Of a stretch of 64,000 nucleotides of DNA, positions 59,240 to 64,000 are shown in pieces. The DNA lies in the NCBI GenBank assembly GCA_023451735.1, contig JAEXYH010000011.1, forward strand, positions 1-64,000, given 5' to 3'. Each line of letters starts with the position of its first letter. The stretch's first letter is position 1. The DNA is from Pseudomonadota bacterium. GTDB lineage: Bacteria; Pseudomonadota; Alphaproteobacteria; Rhizobiales; Rhizobiaceae. A model generated the notes under the pieces. The model saw only the letters and a program-made list of their open reading frames with translations. It ran no database searches and had not been told where the DNA came from. Both the position numbers and the translations under genes were made by a program.

Positions 59240-60004
59240 ATGAATCGTCGCCGCCGTATTTACGAGGGCAAGGCCAAGATCCTTTACGAAGGCCCAGAGC
59301 CGGGCACGCTGATCCAGTTCTTCAAGGACGACGCCACCGCCTTCAACAAGAAGAAGCATGATGTCATCGACGGCAAGGGCGTGCTTAACAACCGCATCTC
59401 CGAATACCTGTTCACCCAACTGAACAAGATCGGCATCCCGACCCATTTCATCCGCCGGATGAACATGCGCGAGCAGCTGATCAAGGAAGTGGAGATGATC
59501 CCGCTCGAGATCGTCGTGCGCAATGTCGCCGCCGGATCGCTGTCGGAACGCCTTGGCATCGAGGAAGGCACAGTCCTGCCCCGCTCGATCATCGAATTCT
59601 ACTACAAATCCGATCAGCTCGCCGATCCGATGGTCTCCGAAGAGCACATCACCGCTTTCGGCTGGGCCAATCCGGCCGAACTGGATGACGTCATGGCGCT
59701 CGCCATCCGCGTGAACGACTTCCTGACCGGCCTCTTCCTCGGCGTCGGCATCCAGCTCGTCGATTTCAAGATCGAATGCGGCCGCCTTTACGAAGGCGAC
59801 ATGATGCGCATCATCCTCGCCGACGAGATCTCGCCCGACAGCTGCCGTCTGTGGGACATCGAGACGAAGGAAAAGATGGACAAGGATCGTTTCCGCCGCG
59901 ACCTGGGTGGTCTGGTCGAAGCCTATTCCGAAGTCGCCCGCCGCCTCGGCATCATCAATGAAAACGAGCCGATCCGCGGAACGGGTCCGGTTCTGGTCAA
60001 GTAA
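59240..60004 (+). CDS. purC: Phosphoribosylaminoimidazole-succinocarboxamide synthase (SAICAR synthetase)
   Basis: A 254-residue ATP-grasp-like enzyme joining CAIR and aspartate in purine synthesis. YEGKAKILYEGPEPGTLIQFFKDDAT is the ATP site, RMNMREQLIKEVEMIPLEIVVRN the middle, and ILADEISPDSCRLWD the product/metal site. Standard bacterial length. It heads a likely operon purC-purS-two small ORFs-purQ. The ATG follows GAGATAAGAA. PurS starts 16 bp after the stop. Confidence 0.97.
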   Translation: MNRRRRIYEGKAKILYEGPEPGTLIQFFKDDATAFNKKKHDVIDGKGVLNNRISEYLFTQLNKIGIPTHFIRRMNMREQLIKEVEMIPLEIVVRNVAAGSLSERLGIEEGTVLPRSIIEFYYKSDQLADPMVSEEHITAFGWANPAELDDVMALAIRVNDFLTGLFLGVGIQLVDFKIECGRLYEGDMMRIILADEISPDSCRLWDIETKEKMDKDRFRRDLGGLVEAYSEVARRLGIINENEPIRGTGPVLVK

Positions 60005-60020
60005 TCAGGGGTAATTTGCA

Positions 60021-60263
60021 GTGATCAAGGCACGCGTAACCGTCACGTTGAAGAACGGCGTTCTCGACCCTCAGGGCAAGGCCATCGAAGGGGCGCTCGG
60101 CAGCCTCGGTTTCGAAGGCGTTCACCAGGCCCGTCAGGGTAAGGTTTTCGACCTCGAACTGGACACCGCCGACAAGGCCAAGGCCGAGTCCGACCTGAAA
60201 GCCATGTGCGAAAAGCTTCTGGCTAACACTGTGATTGAGAACTACACTATCGCAATCGACTAG
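60021..60263 (+). CDS. purS: PurS subunit of FGAM synthase, GTG start
   Basis: An 80-residue subunit that bridges PurQ and PurL in the three-part formylglycinamide ribonucleotide amidotransferase. IKARVTVTLKNGVLDPQGKAIEGAL opens the fold, GFEGVHQARQGKVFDLEL follows, and the C-terminus NTVIENYTIAID is the usual end. The GTG start at 60021 has AGGGG upstream. The tandem of two small ORFs lies between it and purQ, unusual relative to the simple purS-purQ order. purL is not seen within the window. Confidence 0.95.
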   Translation: MIKARVTVTLKNGVLDPQGKAIEGALGSLGFEGVHQARQGKVFDLELDTADKAKAESDLKAMCEKLLANTVIENYTIAID

Positions 60264-60284
60264 AGGTTGCGGGAAACACGTGTC

Positions 60285-60491
60285 ATGCCTGAAGTGACAA
60301 GTGAAATGCTCTACGAAGAATTGCTGAAACTCGACGCACGTCTTGCCGAGAGCGAAGCGGCCTTTGATGAGCTTCTCGCTTTCATGAAAGACATGAACAG
60401 GGAATTCGCAGAAGAACGGGCAAAAACGGAAGCGCTGAAACGCAAACTGTTCAAGGATCGGTTTGACGCTCAAGGAGCTTTCGTTGGTTGA
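60285..60491 (+). CDS. Small helical protein between purS and purQ (first)
   Basis: No family recognised. A 68-residue, acidic, highly charged protein (MPEVTSEMLYEELLKLDARL, then EERAKTEALKRKLFKD) predicted to be mostly helical with heptad-like Leu spacing, so a coiled coil is likely. The ATG at 60285 lacks a strong ribosome site; a TTG at 60267 is the alternative. Its 3' end overlaps the next small ORF by 8 bp. It starts 21 bp after purS, so it is transcribed with the pur genes. A role in or near the PurS-PurQ-PurL complex is a guess. Confidence 0.65.
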   Translation: MPEVTSEMLYEELLKLDARLAESEAAFDELLAFMKDMNREFAEERAKTEALKRKLFKDRFDAQGAFVG

Positions 60492-60741
60492 GGCGTCACA
60501 AGAACTTCTTCAAGAACTCTTGCGCCGGCTACATCAGCGGATTGACAAATCCGACCAGAAGGCTCGCGATCTGCGCAACGAACTGAATGCCATGCGCCTG
60601 ACCCTTCAGGCGCATCACAGCGACCTCAATAATCTCTACACGCTTCATCATCAGCACGATGAACGCCTCGACCGTATCGAAAACCGCCTGGAACTGCGGG
60701 AGTTCCAGGAAGCCCAAGCAAGGTTTGAACCACAGCCATGA
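60484..60741 (+). CDS. Small coiled-coil protein between purS and purQ (second), TTG start
   Basis: An 85-residue protein, helical and rich in Leu, Glu, Arg and His: VEASQELLQELLRRLHQRID, then LRNELNAMRLTLQAHHSDL, HHQHDERLDRIENRLELREF. The pattern suggests a coiled coil resembling SlyX-like proteins, but identity is not claimed. The TTG at 60484 follows AAGGAG at a good distance. It overlaps the previous ORF by 8 bp and the purQ start by 4 bp (ATGA), so all three are translationally coupled. Function unknown. Confidence 0.7.
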   Translation: MVEASQELLQELLRRLHQRIDKSDQKARDLRNELNAMRLTLQAHHSDLNNLYTLHHQHDERLDRIENRLELREFQEAQARFEPQP

Positions 60742-61412
60742 AGTCAGCCGTCGTCCAGCTCCCAGGCCTCAACCGCGATCGCGACATGATCGCCGCCCTC
60801 ACCAAGATTTCCGGCAAGGCGCCGATCACCGTCTGGCAGACGGAAACGAGCATTCCCGATGACGTCGACCTGATCGTCATTCCGGGCGGCTTCTCCTATG
60901 GCGATTACCTGCGCTGCGGCGCGATCGCCGCCCGCATGCCGGTCATGCAGGCAATCAAGGAAAAGGCGGAAAAGGGCGTCAAGGTTTTGGGTGTCTGCAA
61001 CGGTTTCCAGATCCTCGTCGAGGCAGGCCTGCTTCCCGGCGCGCTGATGATGAATTCTTCGCTGAAATTCGTCTGCAAGGAAGTGAAGCTCGAAGTCGTC
61101 AATGCCGAGACGGACTTCACCCGCGCCTATGAACAGGGACAGATCATCCGCTGCCCGGTCGCCCATCACGAAGGCAACTATTTCGTCGACGCAGAGACGC
61201 TGAAGAGCATCAACGGCAATGGCCAGGTCGTCTTCCGTTACGCCGAAGGCACCAACCCGAATGGCGCGATCGAGGACATTGCCGGCGTCGTCAACGCCCG
61301 CGGCAACGTTCTCGGCATGATGCCGCATCCGGAAAACCTGATCGAAGCCGCCCATGGCGGCAGCGACGGCCGCGGCATTTTCGCCTCCGCGCTCGACGTC
61401 ATCGCAGCCTGA
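60738..61412 (+). CDS. purQ: PurQ, glutaminase subunit of FGAM synthase
   Basis: A 224-residue class I glutamine amidotransferase. It removes ammonia from glutamine for PurL. The triad is Cys87 in GVCNGFQIL, His197 and Glu199 in MPHPEN. FSYGDYLRCGAIAA is the oxyanion and partner surface. The N-terminus MKSAVVQLPGLNRDRDM matches the family. It starts 4 bp inside the second small ORF. It is followed by a lipoprotein gene 68 bp downstream on the same strand; purL does not follow directly. Confidence 0.97.
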   Translation: MKSAVVQLPGLNRDRDMIAALTKISGKAPITVWQTETSIPDDVDLIVIPGGFSYGDYLRCGAIAARMPVMQAIKEKAEKGVKVLGVCNGFQILVEAGLLPGALMMNSSLKFVCKEVKLEVVNAETDFTRAYEQGQIIRCPVAHHEGNYFVDAETLKSINGNGQVVFRYAEGTNPNGAIEDIAGVVNARGNVLGMMPHPENLIEAAHGGSDGRGIFASALDVIAA

Positions 61413-61480
61413 TCCTCATCCGGGCGCCGGCCAAGCCATCGGCGCCTGACCTCTCAGACAATCTCGGGAACGACCAGCAG

Positions 61481-61867
61481 ATGTCCTGCCGCATTTCGAC
61501 TGCAATTTCTGTCACCGTTCTCGCGGCAGTCCTGGCCGCGTGCCAGGCCAAGCCCGTCGTGCAGTCCAGCCCGTCGGCATTGGATATCATGGAAAAAGTG
61601 GCGGTTGCCGCAAACCGTTGCTGGTTCAAGTCGGGCGACGCGGCATTCAAGTCCTATGCCTTCGCCCCCGAGCTGACATCCTTCTCCGGACGTCCACGCA
61701 TTCTCCTGACGCGCAAGGGCTCGTCCGACATCCGCCCGCTGCTCGTGGTTCAGGCGGAAGGCAAGCCCGCGCGCCTCAGCGCCTTCGGCCCGCTGATGGA
61801 CGAACAACTCGCAGGCCGCATTGGCACCGATGTCAAGCGCTGGGCCGCCGGCAACAGCAACTGCTGA
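61481..61867 (+). CDS. Small lipoprotein, conserved-type hypothetical
   Basis: A 128-residue lipoprotein. The signal peptide SCRISTAISVTVLAAVLAAC has a lipobox LAAC with Cys21 followed by Gln, which favours outer-membrane sorting. The body includes ALDIMEKVAVAANRCWFKSG and RPLLVVQAEGKPARLSAFGP, with Cys47 and a C-terminal Cys that could pair. I do not recognise the family. It lies 68 bp after purQ on the same strand, possibly in the same transcript. The region after it (61868-62031) carries no gene. Confidence 0.75.
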   Translation: MSCRISTAISVTVLAAVLAACQAKPVVQSSPSALDIMEKVAVAANRCWFKSGDAAFKSYAFAPELTSFSGRPRILLTRKGSSDIRPLLVVQAEGKPARLSAFGPLMDEQLAGRIGTDVKRWAAGNSNC

Positions 61868-61871
61868 CTGT

Positions 61872-61975
61872 AGCAATTCCGAAGATCGGGCACCGGTTTT
61901 GCGTACGCAATTGCGCTGAGACGAAGGGAGGGAGTGATTTCGCGTTTCGAAAAAAGGCGGAAACGCTCCATCTAG
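61872..61975. repeat. Possible decayed rhizobial intergenic repeat
   Basis: The segment contains GGGCACCGGTTTTGCGTACG and GTTTCGAAAAAAGGCGGAAAC, wording that resembles widespread short intergenic elements of Rhizobiaceae. A related CACCGGTTTT core occurs at about 21144 in the gap before the ABC ATPase. Only recollection supports this; no alignment was done. Confidence 0.25.
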
Positions 61976-62031
61976 TCGCCATCCGGCAACCAAAGCCTAC
62001 GCAGACCGCAATCAACCTTGGAAGTGCGTGG

Positions 62032-62313
62032 TCAGATCAGGAAACGTGATCTGGCAGCTTCGCGGTTTGCTGCAACACGCGTCACACCGATATCCCGCAA
62101 TTGGCTCTCGTCCATATCCAGCAGCGCTCTGCGGCCGGCGCGGCGCGTCAACCCATTCCACAGCGCATCGATCAATCCCGCCACGAAACCCGGGCGAACA
62201 GGCATGGGCGCCTGCGAAACCAGATCAGAAGCGATGTAAAAAGCCGTTTCACGTTCATAACGGTCGGGATAAATTGTATCGATTGTAACGAGATATTCGT
62301 CGTACTTGCGCAT
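62032..62313 (-). CDS. DUF1127 (YjiS-like) protein
   Basis: A 93-residue protein. The C-terminal half holds the DUF1127 module: RRALLDMDESQLRDIGVTR, followed by the basic end AANREAARSRFLI. DUF1127 proteins are short RNA-linked or metabolic-control proteins in rhizobia and roseobacters; their exact role differs between members. The N-terminus (KYDEYLVTIDTIYPDRYERE) is longer than in the minimal forms. The ATG at 62313 is used, with AGGTG upstream; the longer reading to 62370 is not supported. It is divergent from the MocR regulator gene, with the gap holding a perfect inverted repeat. Confidence 0.8.
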   Translation of the reverse strand: MRKYDEYLVTIDTIYPDRYERETAFYIASDLVSQAPMPVRPGFVAGLIDALWNGLTRRAGRRALLDMDESQLRDIGVTRVAANREAARSRFLI

Positions 62314-62376
62314 GTCGCACCTGTTGGCGTTCCGTTGCAGTGTCCGCATTATCGATACATTGACTCCCAAATCCCA

Positions 62377-62392
62377 ACAATGTAATCATTGT
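62377..62392. promoter_or_regulatory. Inverted-repeat operator candidate in the MocR/DUF1127 gap
   Basis: ACAATG (62377-62382), spacer TAAT, CATTGT (62387-62392): perfect 6-4-6 repeat ending 4 bp before the MocR ATG. CATTG also occurs 29 bp upstream (62358-62362), so direct and inverted half-sites coexist as expected for MocR regulators. The site could control both genes. Confidence 0.55.
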
Positions 62393-62396
62393 CACC

Positions 62397-63815
62397 ATGA
62401 CAAAATGGCTTCCAGATCTTCAGAATGGTTCCGGCCCGCTCTACACCCGACTGGCCGACCAGATGGAGAAGGCAATCGAAACCGGCGACTTGCCGGCCGG
62501 AAGCAAACTTCCGCCGCAACGTAATCTTGCCTATGACATAGGGGTGACAATTGGGACAATAAGTCGCGCCTACTCGCTATTGCACGAGCGCGGACTGGTC
62601 AATGGAGAGGTCGGGCGCGGCACCTATGTCCGTAAACGCGACGAAGACGGTTCGCAGGATGATCAATACCCCGTCTCCGCCAGCATTGCCGGCACGCGGC
62701 CACTGCAGGCGCCATCAGGCAAGATACGGTTCGACAGCACCGCCGCTCCCGATCTCGGCCAGAGCGAAACATTGGCTGCCATCGTGTCCGAAATCATGCG
62801 CGACTGTCCCGAACAGGTGGCCAGCTACACGCGCAATTCCCCGGAACACTGGCAGCAGGCCGGCGTTCACTGGCTGAGCTACGGCGACTGGACACCGGCC
62901 GCAGATTCGATTGTCCCCACACTTGGCGCCCATGCCGGCGTTATGGCGATTATCGCCGTATTGACCAATCCGGGCGACCGGATCGCTTTTGAACACCACA
63001 CGTATTCGCAGGTCAGCCGGGCCGCCGGCCTTGTCGGAAGGCGCATCTCGCTGCTGAATTCGGACGCACATGGCGTTATCCCCGAGGATTTCGAACGGGC
63101 CTGTATGCAGGAACATCCGAAGATCGCCTTCCTCATGTCTTCGGCCCAGAATCCGACATTGGCCACCATGCCTTTCGAACGAAGGCAGGCGATTGCGAAT
63201 ATCGCGCGAAAACACAATGTCTGGCTGATCGAGGACAATCTCTATGGCGCGATGGACAAGAAGGACATCCCGCTCATCGCAGCTCTTGCACCGGAACGAA
63301 CCTTCGTTGTTGATGGATTGTCAAAGGCGGTCTCTGCGGGCATTCGCGGCGGATGGGTCGCCTGCCCGCCCCACCTCGCCCAGCGCGTGCGCGTTGCACA
63401 CAAGATGACGACCGGCGGCATGCCGTTCCTGCTCGCGGAACTGAGTGCACGCCTCGTCCTGAGCGGCGCAGCCGAAACCATATGGGAGAATTGCCGCGCG
63501 GAAATAAACGCCCGCGAGTCCCTGGCGCGCGAAATTCTCGCCGGTTACGACTTCAACTCCAATCCCGACATTCCCTTTCTCTGGCTAAAACTCCCCGACC
63601 CCTGGCTGTCGGCGACCTTCAAGAATGCCGCCTATGCCGACGGCTTGCTGCTCGACGACGAAGCGGAGTTCAAGGCCGGCCGGTCGGAAAAGATAATCCA
63701 CCGCGTCCGCATCGGCTTTTCCTCGCCAAGCTCCAGGCAGGAAGTCACCGATGGCCTGCGCATCGTCAGAAGCCTGCTCGACAATGGATCCGGCGGCTAC
63801 GACAGCCTCGCCTGA
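62397..63815 (+). CDS. MocR/PdxR-type regulator (GntR fused to aminotransferase fold)
   Basis: A 472-residue regulator. The N-terminal GntR winged helix is LYTRLADQMEKAIETGDLPA then LPPQRNLAYDIGVTIGTISRAYSLL (about 15-65). The rest is a fold-type I aminotransferase domain: IVPTLGAHAGVMAIIAVLTNP near 180, AQNPTLATMPFERR, VWLIEDNLYGAM with an Asp that holds PLP, and DGLSKAVSAGIRGGW with the Schiff-base lysine. MocR proteins bind PLP and usually control PLP or amino acid metabolism genes. It is divergent from DUF1127 with a likely operator between. The target is unknown. Confidence 0.93.
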   Translation: MTKWLPDLQNGSGPLYTRLADQMEKAIETGDLPAGSKLPPQRNLAYDIGVTIGTISRAYSLLHERGLVNGEVGRGTYVRKRDEDGSQDDQYPVSASIAGTRPLQAPSGKIRFDSTAAPDLGQSETLAAIVSEIMRDCPEQVASYTRNSPEHWQQAGVHWLSYGDWTPAADSIVPTLGAHAGVMAIIAVLTNPGDRIAFEHHTYSQVSRAAGLVGRRISLLNSDAHGVIPEDFERACMQEHPKIAFLMSSAQNPTLATMPFERRQAIANIARKHNVWLIEDNLYGAMDKKDIPLIAALAPERTFVVDGLSKAVSAGIRGGWVACPPHLAQRVRVAHKMTTGGMPFLLAELSARLVLSGAAETIWENCRAEINARESLAREILAGYDFNSNPDIPFLWLKLPDPWLSATFKNAAYADGLLLDDEAEFKAGRSEKIIHRVRIGFSSPSSRQEVTDGLRIVRSLLDNGSGGYDSLA

Positions 63816-63899
63816 ACAGGCCCGGTGAAGCGAATCCGCCTGATCGTGACGCGCGTTGAACCATGCGTAGCCGATTTCGAAAAATGCGATGCGGCAATC

Positions 63900-63928
63900 C
63901 CCGGCCATCATCCGGCCGGGCCGATTTT
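63900..63928 (+). terminator. Candidate terminator after the MocR gene
   Basis: CCCGGCC (63900-63906), 7-nt loop, GGCCGGG (63914-63920), then CCGATTTT. It sits 85 bp past the MocR stop; the U-tract is short and offset, so it is weaker than the other terminators. The rest of the window end (63929-64000) shows nothing. Confidence 0.45.
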
Positions 63929-64000
63929 CCTGTCGCGCTCGCGCCATAGTTAGGTTAAAGAGGCCCCAAAAGCCCCCACCGGCCGCCATTCCAGGATTAA

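Overview
The window looks like a stretch of Rhizobiaceae (Rhizobium/Agrobacterium-type alphaproteobacterial) core chromosome. GC is high and evenly spread, which is why long spurious antisense ORFs occur. Lineage markers include a suf operon headed by a NifS/IscS-type desulfurase with an Irr-type (ICE) box upstream, a fused SecDF, an ATP-synthase zeta inhibitor (DUF1476) next to purC, a BA14K-type membrane protein, a MocR regulator divergent from a DUF1127 gene, and a MexF/BepG-like RND pump. No integrase, transposase, phage, conjugation or CRISPR locus was seen. The only RNA gene is tRNA-Lys(CUU) near 18.0 kb, and I recognise one probable Mn2+ riboswitch.

Layout. 1-3.0 kb: 5' end of the suf Fe-S operon (desulfurase, sufB, sufC; minus strand). 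3.2-10.6 kb: alpha/beta hydrolase, a small membrane protein, secDF, a YqaA-type protein, an APC permease, a HAD phosphatase and an SDR. 10.6-17.1 kb: an efflux locus with an RND pump, its adaptor and an alpha/beta-hydrolase-fold protein whose nucleophile position is Glu, plus a divergent LysR regulator. 17.1-21.1 kb: BA14K-like protein, tRNA-Lys, PhzF, NUDIX and EEP-family enzymes. 21.2-24.9 kb: a three-gene FbpABC-type ABC importer. 25-28.8 kb: aminotransferase, fucU, ilvC with a rearranged 3' flank, and TetR. 28.9-33.1 kb: divergent regulator/oxidoreductase pairs (AraC/ADH and HxlR/QorB-like). 33.2-34.7 kb: a degenerate PleD-like protein split over two genes. 34.9-41 kb: MscS channel, small stress and redox genes, single-domain response regulator, riboswitch-TerC, and 1-Cys peroxiredoxin. 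41-49.4 kb: YhdP/AsmA-like protein, tyrS, M23 peptidase, DEAD-box helicase and NUDIX. 49.6-52.7 kb: a molybdenum-enzyme accessory operon with XdhC split in two, a MoeA-like/MocA fusion and TfoX. 52.8-64 kb: a periplasmic binding protein, rpe, purB, RBBP9-like hydrolase, PAS-GGDEF, ATPase zeta, purC-purS-two small helical ORFs-purQ, a lipoprotein, DUF1127 and MocR.

How the genes work together. Most is housekeeping: Fe-S assembly, protein export, purine and branched-chain amino acid synthesis, and envelope maintenance. Several small regulator-target modules carry visible operators: AraC direct repeats, a TetR palindrome, a MocR inverted repeat, and an inverted repeat before the aminotransferase. 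The observations most worth following are the probable yybP-ykoY riboswitch before terC, the Ser-to-Glu hydrolase in the RND operon, the split REC-REC / GQDQF pair, the inverted and direct copies of the ilvC tail, and the two coupled small ORFs between purS and purQ. No clearly new multi-gene system was found. Function calls rest on motif recognition by eye; no alignments or searches were run.
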